From Niallia circulans (GTDB lineage: Bacteria; Bacillota; Bacilli; Bacillales; Cytobacillaceae): DNA of 64,000 nt. The stretch spans positions 806,001 through 870,000 of the forward strand of contig NZ_CP026031.1 in assembly GCF_003726095.1 (NCBI RefSeq). Reading direction: 5' to 3'. Below the pieces are notes generated by a model. That model had not been told where the DNA came from. It did not search any database and saw only the letters and a program-made list of their open reading frames with translations. Position numbers and translations under genes: made by a program. Of the stretch, positions 13,010 through 22,650 are shown one piece after another. Positions within the stretch are counted from its first letter, which is position 1; every line of letters starts with the position of its first letter.

Positions 13010-13927
13010 ATGGAAGGGATTTTACCATTATGGAAGCCCAAGGGGCTTACTTCCCATGATTGTGTTTTTCGTTTGCGGAAGATTTTACATATGAAACGAA
13101 TCGGTCATACTGGAACATTGGATCCGGATGTAACTGGTGTATTACCAATTTGTTTAGGAAGAGCAACAAAAGTAGCTGAATATATAACAGACGCAGGAAA
13201 AGAATATGTAGGAGAAGTAACGATAGGGTACTCTACGACAACGGAGGATCGTTCTGGCGAAAAGGTCGAGGAGAAAAAAGTAGCGGAAATCATTACGCGA
13301 GATAGAATAGAAGCGATTTTACGAGAACTAACAGGGGAAATTACACAAACACCACCAATGTATTCAGCTGTTAAAGTAAATGGGAAAAGGCTTTATGAAT
13401 ATGCTAGACAAGGGATTGAGATTGACCGTCCTTCTAGGCAAGTAAACATTTACTCCTTAGATTTAATCGACGAATGGCAAGTGTTACAGGGAGACACTGT
13501 ATCCTTCCGTTTTAGAGTGAGCTGTAGTAAAGGCACCTATATTCGCACACTTGCTGTTATGATCGGCGAAAAATTAGGGTATCCTGCCCATATGTCAGAC
13601 TTGTGCCGAACTCGTTCTGCCGCCTTTACGAAACAAGAGTGTGTAACATTTGAAGAACTAGAGAAATATGTAGAAAATGGGAAGCTGGAAAACTATATTT
13701 ATCCACTGGAAGACGCGCTTTTACATTTGCCGAAATATGAAATAAATGATACATTAGCAATGAAGGTACGAAACGGAACGGTATTAGAAACTCCTGCTTA
13801 TCTACTAGATGAACAGGAACCAATTGTCATTCAAACAACAACAGGTGAAGCGTTAGCTATATATGTTCAGCATCCAACAAAACAAGGATTAATCAAACCG
13901 TCCAAAATATTAAAAATCTTGGAGTAA
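13010..13927 (+). CDS. truB: tRNA pseudouridine-55 synthase TruB
   Basis: This enzyme converts U55 of the T-loop of nearly all tRNAs to pseudouridine. It has 305 residues. The catalytic aspartate lies in GHTGTLDPDVTGVLP, and KPKGLTSHDC is the usual N-terminal motif; a PUA-like tail follows. I chose the ATG at 13010 (MEGILPLWKPKG) over 13001 because AAAGG and GAGG lie directly upstream and relatives begin there. ribC follows, 84 bp before its chosen start. Confidence 0.95.
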   Translation: MEGILPLWKPKGLTSHDCVFRLRKILHMKRIGHTGTLDPDVTGVLPICLGRATKVAEYITDAGKEYVGEVTIGYSTTTEDRSGEKVEEKKVAEIITRDRIEAILRELTGEITQTPPMYSAVKVNGKRLYEYARQGIEIDRPSRQVNIYSLDLIDEWQVLQGDTVSFRFRVSCSKGTYIRTLAVMIGEKLGYPAHMSDLCRTRSAAFTKQECVTFEELEKYVENGKLENYIYPLEDALLHLPKYEINDTLAMKVRNGTVLETPAYLLDEQEPIVIQTTTGEALAIYVQHPTKQGLIKPSKILKILE

Positions 13928-14011
13928 CCATTGATGCTCTCGTTCACCTTGAAAGAAAGTTTAACGACAAATGAGAAAAAAAGAAATTTGTTAGAAAAGG
14001 TGAGTAGCACA

Positions 14012-14959
14012 GTGAAGATAGTTAGAATAAACCATTCAGAACGAAATAAAGAGCATGATAATCCGCCAATTTCCATTGCGTTAGGTTCCTTTGACGGAGT
14101 TCATCTTGGCCATCAAAAGGTAATTGGCGAAGCGAAAAGAGTGGCAGATGAAAATGGATGGAGCAGCGCGGTGATGACATTTGACCCCCATCCTTCAATC
14201 GTATTAGGTGGAAAAACAAAAAAAGTAGATTACTTAACATCTTTTGAAGCAAAAGTAGAACAATTAGCAAACTTAGGGATCGATTATTTATTTATTGTCG
14301 ATTTTACGATTGAATTTGCTAGCTTGCCTCCTCAAGAATTCGTTGATTTGTATTTAATTGATTTAAATGTGAAACATGTAGTAGCCGGTTTTGATTATAC
14401 TTATGGAAAGAAAGCTCAGGGCACAGCCGAGACTCTTTCTAAGCATTCACGTGGTAAATATGAAACAACGATTATTGGCAAAGAGACTTTTGGGGGCGAG
14501 AAAGTAAGTTCTACTTTAATTCGCTCTCTTATAAATAATGGTGAAATGGAAAAGGTGCCTGCTCTTTTAGGTAGACACTATTCAGTAAATGGGACGGTTA
14601 TCCATGGCGACAAACGCGGAAGAACGATTGGTTTTCCTACAGCAAATGTGAAATCAACTAGCGATGTCATTTTACCTCCGCTAGGTGTATATGCAGTTCG
14701 ATTCTTTGTCAATGAAAAATGGTATGAAGGAGTCTGTAACCTCGGTACAAAACCGACCTTTCAGCCCGATGAGAAAAAGATTAGTATCGAAGTCCATATT
14801 TTTGACTTTCATCAAGATATTTATGGCCATTCCGTAATCGTTGAATGGCATAAACGAATTAGAAGCGAACAAAAATTCAATGGCATCGACGAACTAGTAG
14901 CCCAAATTGAAAAAGACAAGCAAACCGCCTTACAATACTTTTATGAAAAGGCACAATAA
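14012..14959 (+). CDS. ribC: Bifunctional riboflavin kinase / FAD synthetase
   Basis: This protein makes FMN from riboflavin and FAD from FMN. It has 315 residues. The N-terminal FMN adenylyltransferase domain has GSFDGVHLGHQKVI and the later SSTLIRSLI motif. The C-terminal kinase domain has GDKRGRTIGFPTAN. The GTG at 14012 is preferred because AAAAGGTGAG lies 7-8 bp upstream and the protein then has the family length; an upstream ATG at 13931 adds 27 residues not expected in the family. Confidence 0.93.
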   Translation: MKIVRINHSERNKEHDNPPISIALGSFDGVHLGHQKVIGEAKRVADENGWSSAVMTFDPHPSIVLGGKTKKVDYLTSFEAKVEQLANLGIDYLFIVDFTIEFASLPPQEFVDLYLIDLNVKHVVAGFDYTYGKKAQGTAETLSKHSRGKYETTIIGKETFGGEKVSSTLIRSLINNGEMEKVPALLGRHYSVNGTVIHGDKRGRTIGFPTANVKSTSDVILPPLGVYAVRFFVNEKWYEGVCNLGTKPTFQPDEKKISIEVHIFDFHQDIYGHSVIVEWHKRIRSEQKFNGIDELVAQIEKDKQTALQYFYEKAQ

Positions 14960-14993
14960 GAAAAAAAAAGCAACCTGAATACTTCTAACTAGA

Positions 14994-15021
14994 TTGGGAT
15001 ATACTGAAAAATATATCCCAA
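14994..15021 (+). terminator. Hairpin after ribC, no T-tract
   Basis: TTGGGATATA and TATATCCCAA form a perfect 10-bp stem with an 8-nt loop 34 bp after ribC. No T-run follows, so it could be a weak terminator or an RNA 3'-end stabiliser. The rest of the 336-bp gap before rpsO holds the rpsO promoter and leader. Confidence 0.4.
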
Positions 15022-15165
15022 CTAAATAATGGAAAGAAACTAGTGTTTTCTAGTGTGATTTTTAGCAGGACTGACTAGAAATACCCTAAGACTTACAATA
15101 GTAGTCAATTTTTTTTGGATTTTATTTTTATGTTCTTTGTTTATAAAAAAATAAAAGGTTATGTC

Positions 15166-15194
15166 TTGATTTTTCCAAAGAAAACAGTTATTCT
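15166..15194 (+). promoter_or_regulatory. Sigma-A promoter of rpsO
   Basis: TTGATT (15166-15171) and TATTCT (15189-15194) are 17 bp apart. This gives a leader of roughly 95 nt, long enough for the structure at 15225-15266. Confidence 0.55.
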
Positions 15195-15224
15195 TAAAGA
15201 CGTACTAAAAACAACCTTTGCTTG

Positions 15225-15266
15225 GCAAAATCGAATCACCAACGTTTTGCTCGGTAATTGGGGATT
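15225..15266 (+). promoter_or_regulatory. rpsO leader, possible S15-binding pseudoknot
   Basis: GCAAAA (15225-15230) pairs with TTTTGC (15245-15250). Loop bases AATC and CCAA (15234-15242) pair with TTGG and GATT (15258-15266) downstream, which makes an H-type pseudoknot just before the AGGAGG ribosome site. S15 is known to repress its own mRNA in several bacteria including Geobacillus. The structure here is inferred by hand pairing. Confidence 0.5.
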
Positions 15267-15289
15267 AGTGTAATAGAATTAGGAGGTGA

Positions 15290-15565
<276 letters not shown>

Positions 15566-15567
15566 TT

Positions 15568-15598
15568 AAAAAAAGCGGGATATTTTTCCCGCTTTTTT
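15568..15598 (+). terminator. Intrinsic terminator after rpsO
   Basis: AAGCGGGA pairs with TCCCGCTT, with a 6-nt loop and six T. Confidence 0.85.
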
Positions 15599-15796
15599 AT
15601 TGTAAATAAATGCGAATCTAACATATGATTAGTATAGATTACATAAATTAATTTCGTTTTTTAGTTACATAAAATGTGTATACTAGTAGAAGAGAAATTT
15701 AAGGATAGTATTCTTTATTTTATAAAATAACGCAGGTTTTAGGTAGTTCTTAACCGGAAACTTCCATGAAGTGAATGAGTAGAGAGGGGTTTATGA

Positions 15797-17917
15797 ATGG
15801 GACAAGATAAGCATGTCTATTCCATTGACTGGGCTGGAAGAAAGCTTACAGTTGAAATTGGACAATTAGCAAAACAGGCAAATGGTGCAGTACTTGTACG
15901 ATACGGGGATACAGCTGTATTAAGCACAGCAACTGCTTCAAAAGAACCAAAGAACTTAGACTTCTTTCCATTAACAGTAAATTATGAAGAGCGTCTATAT
16001 GCGGTTGGGAAAATTCCTGGCGGTTTCATCAAAAGAGAAGGACGCCCAAGTGAAAGAGCAATACTTGCAAGCCGCTTAATTGATCGACCAATTCGCCCAT
16101 TATTTGCAGATGGCTTCCGTAATGAAGTACAAGTTGTCAGCTTAGTAATGAGCGTGGATCAAGATTGTACGTCAGAAATGGCCGCTATGTTTGGATCTTC
16201 ATTAGCATTATCTGTTTCTGATATTCCATTTGGAGGACCAATTGCTGGTGTTTATGTTGGAAGAATCGATGGAAAATTTGTCATCAATCCAACGGTTGAA
16301 CAAGCAGAAAAAAGTGATATTAACCTTGCTGTGGCAGGTACAAAAGATGCAATCAACATGGTTGAAGCTGGTGCCGATGAAGTACCAGAAGAAGTAATGC
16401 TTGAAGCAATTATGTTTGGACATGATGAGATTAAACGCCTAATTGCATTCCAAGAAAAAATTGCAGCAGAGATTGGCAAAGAAAAAATGGAAGTTGTACT
16501 ATACGAATTGAATAAAGACATCGAAGCAGATGTGCGTGCATTATGTGAAAGCGAAATGCTAGATGCTATTCGTGTACAAGAAAAGCATGCTCGCGAAGCA
16601 GCTATTAAAGAAGTAAAAGATTCTGTCATTGCAAAATATGAAGCAGAAGAAGCAGAAGAAGAAGATTTAAAACAAGTGAAAGCTATTTTAGATAAATTAG
16701 TGAAAAATGAAGTACGTCGTCTCATCACTGAAGATAAAGTTCGTCCAGATGGACGTGGCTTAGAAGAAATTCGCCCACTGTCTTCTGAAGTGCATTTATT
16801 ACCGAGAACACACGGGTCAGGATTATTTACTCGTGGACAAACTCAAGCATTAAGTATTTGTACATTAGGTGCTTTAGGAGATGTGCAAATATTGGATGGC
16901 CTTGGGGTAGAAGAAGAAAAACGATTTATGCATCACTATAATTTCCCTAATTTCAGTGTTGGTGAAACTGGACCAATGCGTGGACCTGGACGAAGAGAAA
17001 TCGGTCATGGTGCGCTAGGGGAAAGAGCATTAGAACCAATTATTCCTTCTGAAAAAGACTTCCCATATACAATTCGCCTTGTATCAGAAGTATTAGAATC
17101 CAATGGTTCCACTTCACAGGCTAGTATTTGTGCAAGTACCCTTGCTATGATGGATGCTGGTGTGCCAATTAAAGCACCAGTTGCTGGTATTGCAATGGGG
17201 CTGATTAAATCTGGTGAACATTATAGTATTTTAACAGATATTCAAGGGATGGAAGATCATCTAGGAGATATGGACTTTAAAGTAGCTGGTACTTCTAAAG
17301 GGGTAACGGCACTTCAAATGGATATAAAAATTGATGGATTATCACGTGAAATTTTAGAAGAAGCATTACAGCAAGCTAAGATTGGCCGTATGCAAATTCT
17401 TGAATCCATGTTGGCAACAATCAATACACCTAGAGAATCACTATCTTCTTATGCGCCAAAAATTTTAATGATGTCTATCAACCCAGACAAAATTCGCGAT
17501 GTTATTGGACCAAGTGGTAAACAAATCAATAAAATTATCGAAGAAACTGGCGTTAAAATTGATATCGAGCAAGATGGTACTGTATTTATTTCTTCTGTTG
17601 ATGATGAAATGAATAACAAAGCAAAACAAATTATCGAAGATATCGTTCGTGAAGTTGTTGTTGGACAAATGTATCTTGGTAAAGTAAAACGAATCGAGAA
17701 ATTCGGTGCGTTCGTTGAAATTTTCAACGGAAAAGATGGACTTGTTCATATTTCAGAGCTTGCTGAAGAAAGAATTGGCAAGGTAGAAGATGTAGTAGCA
17801 ATCGGTGATGAAATCCTTGTGAAAGTAACAGAAATTGATAAACAAGGAAGAGTAAATTTATCTCGTAAAGCTGTTTTGAAAGAACAAAAAGAACAAGCTG
17901 AGAATGCAAAAAACTAA
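15797..17917 (+). CDS. pnp: Polyribonucleotide nucleotidyltransferase (PNPase)
   Basis: This phosphorolytic 3'-5' exoribonuclease is a main mRNA decay enzyme and has 706 residues, as in B. subtilis. It has two RNase PH domains ([20 protein letters not shown] in the first, catalytic [13 protein letters not shown] in the second), then KH ([16 protein letters not shown], near 570) and S1 ([15 protein letters not shown], near 625). The ATG at 15797 follows GAGAGGGG. A 230-bp region before it holds TATACT at 15679 without a convincing -35, and no clear leader structure was seen. Confidence 0.97.
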   Translation: MGQDKHVYSIDWAGRKLTVEIGQLAKQANGAVLVRYGDTAVLSTATASKEPKNLDFFPLTVNYEERLYAVGKIPGGFIKREGRPSERAILASRLIDRPIRPLFADGFRNEVQVVSLVMSVDQDCTSEMAAMFGSSLALSVSDIPFGGPIAGVYVGRIDGKFVINPTVEQAEKSDINLAVAGTKDAINMVEAGADEVPEEVMLEAIMFGHDEIKRLIAFQEKIAAEIGKEKMEVVLYELNKDIEADVRALCESEMLDAIRVQEKHAREAAIKEVKDSVIAKYEAEEAEEEDLKQVKAILDKLVKNEVRRLITEDKVRPDGRGLEEIRPLSSEVHLLPRTHGSGLFTRGQTQALSICTLGALGDVQILDGLGVEEEKRFMHHYNFPNFSVGETGPMRGPGRREIGHGALGERALEPIIPSEKDFPYTIRLVSEVLESNGSTSQASICASTLAMMDAGVPIKAPVAGIAMGLIKSGEHYSILTDIQGMEDHLGDMDFKVAGTSKGVTALQMDIKIDGLSREILEEALQQAKIGRMQILESMLATINTPRESLSSYAPKILMMSINPDKIRDVIGPSGKQINKIIEETGVKIDIEQDGTVFISSVDDEMNNKAKQIIEDIVREVVVGQMYLGKVKRIEKFGAFVEIFNGKDGLVHISELAEERIGKVEDVVAIGDEILVKVTEIDKQGRVNLSRKAVLKEQKEQAENAKN

Positions 17918-17936
17918 TAAAATTGAAATCAAGGGT

Positions 17937-17979
17937 ACCCGCTAAAAAACTACTTATGTTTTTTAGCGGGTATTTTTTT
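17937..17979 (+). terminator. Intrinsic terminator after pnp
   Basis: A perfect 14-bp stem (ACCCGCTAAAAAAC with its complement) is followed by seven T. Confidence 0.9.
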
Positions 17980-18098
17980 GTGGAATGAAAAGGAACGTTT
18001 TGAACAAAATAATAGGAGAAAAGGATAAGTTAAGTCCGTCATTAAGCGTTCTACCTTGTCCTTTCCTATCATATGGTAGTAACTGGGGGGAAAAGGTG

Positions 18099-19055
18099 AT
18101 GAAGAAAACAGTTTCACTTATAGGAATACTAGCCATCTCTTGGTTTTTAGTTAATAATCCTTGGGCTGATACATATGTAAGTACTTTACAAGAAAACGCT
18201 GTCTCAGTGACAGCAACTAACTCTTTATATACGACGATAAGCGAGAAAGCGAAAGACTATGAAAAGAAGCCGATTGATGCCAAGCTTGATCCTGTATGGA
18301 AAGCTATTCCTGGATTAAATGGGGTGACAGTGGATATTGATGCTTCTTACAAGAATATGAAAAAAGAAAAGAAATTCAATGAACAAAGATTGGTTTTTAA
18401 GCAAGTGAAACCAAAAATTACACTAAATGATTTGCCACCTGCTCCTATTTATAAAGGGAATCCAGAAAAAGAAATGGTAAGCTTTATTATAAACGTAGCA
18501 TGGGGAAATGAATTTTTACCTGACATACTATCAACCTTAAAAAAGCATCATGTCAAGGCGAGTTTTTTCTTGGAAGGCAGATGGGTTCAGAAAAACCCAG
18601 ATCTTGCTAAAATGATTGCAGAAGCAGGGCATGAACTCGGAAATCATTCCTATACCCATCCAGATATGAGTAAAATTAGCAGTAGTAAAATTCATGAGGA
18701 AATCGTAAAAACAAATGATGTCATCGAAGCGACAACTGGTAAGCAAGTCACATTATTAGCGCCACCAAGTGGGTATTTTAATAATGAAGTAGTGAAAATT
18801 GCCGCTCAACAAAAGCTTAAAACAGTAATATGGTCTGTGGATACGATTGATTGGCAAAAACCAAGTCCTGATACATTGCTTAAAAGAGTTACAGGGAAGA
18901 TCCATAATGGGGCTCTAATCCTTATGCATCCAACAGAAGTTACTACAAATAGCCTTGAACATTTAATTATCGAAATCAAAAATAAAGGATATAAAATCGA
19001 TTCAGTTAGTGACATGCTTAGTGAAGAACGAGAAAGCATAAAAACAAAAAAATAG
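18099..19055 (+). CDS. ylxY: Polysaccharide deacetylase-like protein YlxY
   Basis: This exported 318-residue protein has an N-terminal signal or anchor segment (MKKTVSLIGILAISWFLV) and a NodB-homology domain from about residue 130. Motif 2 is kept (GNHSYTHPDM), but motif 1, normally TFDDG with the catalytic and metal-binding aspartates, reads NVAWGNE, so the usual deacetylase chemistry is doubtful. The same change is known in B. subtilis YlxY by my recall. The ATG at 18099 was chosen because GGGGGG lies 8 bp before it and a signal peptide then starts the protein. It lies between pnp and mlpA, as in B. subtilis. Confidence 0.88.
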   Translation: MKKTVSLIGILAISWFLVNNPWADTYVSTLQENAVSVTATNSLYTTISEKAKDYEKKPIDAKLDPVWKAIPGLNGVTVDIDASYKNMKKEKKFNEQRLVFKQVKPKITLNDLPPAPIYKGNPEKEMVSFIINVAWGNEFLPDILSTLKKHHVKASFFLEGRWVQKNPDLAKMIAEAGHELGNHSYTHPDMSKISSSKIHEEIVKTNDVIEATTGKQVTLLAPPSGYFNNEVVKIAAQQKLKTVIWSVDTIDWQKPSPDTLLKRVTGKIHNGALILMHPTEVTTNSLEHLIIEIKNKGYKIDSVSDMLSEERESIKTKK

Positions 19056-19323
19056 TAGTTCGATTCATCTTATAGTATTCTATAAAGAGAAAACGTTTTA
19101 TTATAGTCTTGCTTCTTATAGAAGAAAAACAACATCTATAAGAAAGGACATGGCAAATGAAGCCAGTCTTCCTTTTAAAAGGGAACTAATCGCTATTCAT
19201 TTTTAAAATGGATATATGTTATCATTATATTAAAACAATATTTTGGAAAAAATAAGAGGAATAAGATATACTAGCAGTCGCAGCTACTTTTTGCAACTTG
19301 GTAGAAGAACAGGAGGAACATAA

Positions 19324-20562
19324 TTGATCAAAAGATATACTTGCCAAAATGGAGTAAGAATTGTATTGGAAAACATTCCAACAGTACGTTCCGTTGCTAT
19401 TGGCGTATGGATTGGTACAGGATCTCGTAAAGAAGATGAAAAGAACAATGGGGTATCTCACTTTTTAGAGCATATGTTTTTTAAAGGAACAAAAACACGT
19501 AGTGCGAGAGAAATTGCAGAATCATTTGATAGTATTGGCGGCCAGGTAAATGCCTTTACTTCAAAAGAATATACCTGTTATTACGCAAAGGTTTTAGATA
19601 CACATGCTGATATGGCGTTAGAAGTGTTAGCAGATATGTATTTTAACTCGACATTTGATGAGGAAGAATTAAAGAAAGAGAAAAATGTTGTCTGTGAAGA
19701 GATTAAAATGTATGATGATACACCTGATGATATTGTTCATGATTTATTGAGTCAGGCAATTTATGATAAACATCCACTTGGCTATCCGATTTTAGGAACT
19801 GAAGAGACACTGGCTACGTTTAATGGAGATACGCTAAGAGAGTATATGTTTAATCATTATACACCAGAGAATACGGTTATTTCGATCGCAGGAAACATTA
19901 CCGAAGCATTTATTTCAGAAGTAGAAAAATATTTTGGGTCATTTGAAGCCGGTAAATCCGAAATAGAACTAGTAAAGCCTTCTTTCCATGCCAATAATTT
20001 TTCACGCAAAAAGGAAACAGAGCAAGCACATCTATGCTTAGGTTTTAATGGGTTACAGGTGGGACATGATAAAATGTATACACTTGTATCTTTAAATAAT
20101 ATTCTTGGTGGCAGTATGAGTAGTCGATTATTCCAAGATGTACGCGAAGAAAAGGGTTTAGCTTATTCGGTATTCTCTTATCACTCCGCATACCAAGACA
20201 GTGGAATAGTGACAATCTATGGTGGTACAGGAGCTAAGCAGTTAGATGAATTATTTGATACTATTCAAAATACGCTTGCCCTCTTGAAAAAAGAAGGAAT
20301 TACCGAAAAGGAACTTCTAAATAGTAAAGAGCAGCTAAAAGGCAGCTTGATGCTAAGCTTAGAGAGCACAAATAGCCGTATGAGCAGAAATGGAAAAAAT
20401 GAACTGTTATTAGGTAAACATCGCTCCTTAGATGATATCATTGCCGATATTGATCGTGTCACCAAAGAAGAAGTTGATCAAATGGCAAATGATATATTCA
20501 CTGACACATTCTCGGTCTCTCTAATCAGCCCAGACGGACAATTACCAAAAGCACTTCAATAA
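19324..20562 (+). CDS. mlpA: M16-family zinc metalloprotease MlpA (YmxG)
   Basis: This 412-residue insulinase/processing-peptidase-type protease has the inverted zinc motif HFLEH and the downstream glutamate in EKNVVCEEI. The second M16 half carries GGSMSSRLFQDVREEKGLAYSV. No signal peptide is visible, so it is probably cytoplasmic. The start is TTG at 19324, 7 bp after AGGAGG. It precedes the dipicolinate genes; the small gene ymxH found here in B. subtilis is absent. Confidence 0.94.
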   Translation: MIKRYTCQNGVRIVLENIPTVRSVAIGVWIGTGSRKEDEKNNGVSHFLEHMFFKGTKTRSAREIAESFDSIGGQVNAFTSKEYTCYYAKVLDTHADMALEVLADMYFNSTFDEEELKKEKNVVCEEIKMYDDTPDDIVHDLLSQAIYDKHPLGYPILGTEETLATFNGDTLREYMFNHYTPENTVISIAGNITEAFISEVEKYFGSFEAGKSEIELVKPSFHANNFSRKKETEQAHLCLGFNGLQVGHDKMYTLVSLNNILGGSMSSRLFQDVREEKGLAYSVFSYHSAYQDSGIVTIYGGTGAKQLDELFDTIQNTLALLKKEGITEKELLNSKEQLKGSLMLSLESTNSRMSRNGKNELLLGKHRSLDDIIADIDRVTKEEVDQMANDIFTDTFSVSLISPDGQLPKALQ

Positions 20563-20585
20563 AAAGCTACATATATAATAAAGAG

Positions 20586-20624
20586 CTAGGAAACAGAATT
20601 CCCTTCTGAATCCTAGTTTTTTTT
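20586..20624 (+). terminator. Intrinsic terminator after mlpA
   Basis: Nested stems CTAGGA/TCCTAG and CAGAA/TTCTG are followed by eight or nine T. The 265 bp behind it hold only a possible sporulation promoter for dpaA. Confidence 0.8.
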
Positions 20625-20806
20625 GTTTGAGCACTTCTAAAAATATTTTCTTGCTTTCCCCTTTATAAAGGAGTTGCCATAACTCACTTCTGAAAAATCC
20701 CTGTCCACGAAGAGGAGACTTCAACCAAAACTTGTTCCGAGCATCGTTATTTATATTCTAGATAAGGAAAGAAACCATCTTTTTAAGGAAATGCAGTAAA
20801 CAACTC

Positions 20807-20834
20807 ACCTAATAATAGGTAATCACATAAGATG
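20807..20834 (+). promoter_or_regulatory. Possible sigma-K promoter of dpaAB
   Basis: ACC (20807-20809) and CATAAGATG (20826-20834) are separated by 16 bp, resembling the sigma-K pattern AC-N16/17-CATAnnnTA (last base differs). dpaAB (spoVF) is transcribed by sigma-K in the mother cell of B. subtilis, so the location fits. Confidence 0.35.
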
Positions 20835-20889
20835 TTGAAGTAGCGAGCTATGAAAAACAGGATCTTTAAAAAAAGAAGGTGAAATATTC

Positions 20890-21765
20890 ATGCTGAAAGG
20901 GATGGAAATCGCGATTATCGGCGGTGATGCAAGGCAGCTTGAAATTGTTCGTAAATTAACAGAACAACAAGCAATCCTTTCATTAATTGGCTTCGAGCAA
21001 TTGGACCATGCATTCACTGGAGCTACAAAAGAAAAAATCGATAACGTAGATTTTTCGAAAATAGATGCTATTATCTTACCCGTTCGAGGAACAGACCTAA
21101 ATGGGCAAGTTGATACAATCTTTTCGAATGAGAAGGTTTTTTTAACGAAAAAAATAGTAGAAAAAACCCCTGAGCATTGCATCATATATTCAGGAATAAC
21201 GAATGATTATTTAAATTTGCTTATTAAAGAAACGAACCGATCATTAGTTCAATTATTTAACCGAGATGATGTAGCAATTTTAAATTCTATTCCAACTGTC
21301 GAAGGTACAATAATGATGGCAATTCAACATACAGACACAACGATTCATGGCTCAAATGTTATTGTGCTTGGGCTAGGTCGTGTAGGCATGAGTGTTGCAC
21401 GTACTTTTCATGCCCTAGGAGCGAAAGTAAAGGTCGCAGCAAGTCAAAGTGAACATATTGCTCGCATTATCGAAATGGGATTAATCCCAGTACATTTAGA
21501 TGATTTACAGATTGCAGTCGATGATATTGATATTTGTATAAATACAATTCCCCATCTTGTCGTAACTTCTGATGTCATTGAAAAAATGCCATTGCACACA
21601 TTGGTAATTGATTTGGCATCTAAACCAGGCGGAACAGATTTTCAATACGCAGAAAAAAGAGGAGTTAAGGCATTGCTTGCGCCGAGTTTACCGGGGATTG
21701 TAGCTCCGAAAACAGCGGGAAATATATTGGCAGATGTCTTAGCACAATTACTAGATGAACAATAG
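20890..21765 (+). CDS. dpaA: Dipicolinate synthase subunit A
   Basis: This 291-residue oxidoreductase subunit works with DpaB to convert the aspartate-pathway intermediate hydroxytetrahydrodipicolinate to dipicolinic acid, the calcium chelator of the spore core. An N-terminal Rossmann motif (MEIAIIGGDARQ) and a central dinucleotide site (VLGLGRVGMSVAR, near residue 157) are visible. Synthesis is in the mother cell. The GGTG ribosome site lies just upstream of the ATG. dpaB follows 26 bp later. Confidence 0.95.
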   Translation: MLKGMEIAIIGGDARQLEIVRKLTEQQAILSLIGFEQLDHAFTGATKEKIDNVDFSKIDAIILPVRGTDLNGQVDTIFSNEKVFLTKKIVEKTPEHCIIYSGITNDYLNLLIKETNRSLVQLFNRDDVAILNSIPTVEGTIMMAIQHTDTTIHGSNVIVLGLGRVGMSVARTFHALGAKVKVAASQSEHIARIIEMGLIPVHLDDLQIAVDDIDICINTIPHLVVTSDVIEKMPLHTLVIDLASKPGGTDFQYAEKRGVKALLAPSLPGIVAPKTAGNILADVLAQLLDEQ

Positions 21766-21791
21766 CAGGCAATGAGAGGAGAATATGAATC

Positions 21792-22385
21792 ATGAGTTTA
21801 CAAGGAAAAAGAATAGGGTTTGGCATTTCAGGTTCTCACTGTACGTATGAGGAAGTGGTGCCACAAGTAGAAAAGTTAGTCGTACAGGGAGCGGAAGTTG
21901 TACCAGTTGTAACAGGAAATGTAAAAAATACGGATACTCGTTTTGGGAAGGGGAAAGATTGGGTTAGTAAAATAGAAGAAATAACAGGACAAAAAATAAT
22001 CGATAGTATTGTAGCTGCAGAGCCGCTTGGACCGAAAGCACCTCTTGATTGTATGGTAATTGCCCCATTAACAGGAAATAGTATGAGTAAATTCGCAAAT
22101 GCGATGACTGATAATGCAGTTTTGATGGCAGCAAAAGCGACATTAAGAAACCAAAAGCCTGTTGTATTGGGAATCTCTACTAATGATGCTTTAGGATTAA
22201 ATGGGATTAATTTGATGCGTTTAATGGCAACAAAGAATATTTTCTTTATTCCATTCGGTCAAGATGATCCTGAGAAAAAGCCGAATTCTATGGTTGCAAG
22301 AATGTCTATGCTTGCAGAAACAATTGAAGCAGCATTAGAATATAAACAGATTCAACCAGTAATAGTGGAAAAATATTTAGATTAA
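21792..22385 (+). CDS. dpaB: Dipicolinate synthase subunit B (flavoprotein fold)
   Basis: This is the 197-residue second subunit of dipicolinate synthase. The N-terminus GKRIGFGISGSHCTYEEV and the middle MVIAPLTGNSMSKFANAMTDN are typical of the family, which shares the flavin-dependent decarboxylase fold. It begins 26 bp behind dpaA with its own AGAGGAG site and ends at a strong terminator, forming a two-gene unit. Genes supplying its substrate pathway (asd, dapG, dapA) come next. Confidence 0.95.
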   Translation: MSLQGKRIGFGISGSHCTYEEVVPQVEKLVVQGAEVVPVVTGNVKNTDTRFGKGKDWVSKIEEITGQKIIDSIVAAEPLGPKAPLDCMVIAPLTGNSMSKFANAMTDNAVLMAAKATLRNQKPVVLGISTNDALGLNGINLMRLMATKNIFFIPFGQDDPEKKPNSMVARMSMLAETIEAALEYKQIQPVIVEKYLD

Positions 22386-22462
22386 CAGGAAAGCACATGA
22401 TTATTTAATAAGGCATATAAATCACGTTCTTTGAAAAAGAATGGTAGACTGATAAGAAAACG

Positions 22463-22524
22463 CACCGTAAAAAGGCGCTTGTCGACTTCCACAAGGAACT
22501 TTATAGCGCCATTCGGTGTTTTTT
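22463..22524 (+). terminator. Intrinsic terminator after dpaB
   Basis: CACCG and GGCGCT on the left pair with AGCGCC and CGGTG on the right, followed by six T. Confidence 0.75.
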
Positions 22525-22566
22525 GAAAGAATCTGATAAAAGTTTCTTTTATTGCTGCTTGAATAT

Positions 22567-22575
22567 GTTAAAATA
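22567..22575 (+). promoter_or_regulatory. Extended -10 promoter of asd
   Basis: TGTTAAAAT is a TGn-TAAAAT element 76 bp before asd; no convincing -35 is visible. Confidence 0.4.
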
Positions 22576-22650
22576 GATAATATTATTTAAGGCGGAGCGT
22601 AACGCTTACCTATTATTATTAAGAGAAAGCCTTTGGAAGGAGAACCTTAA

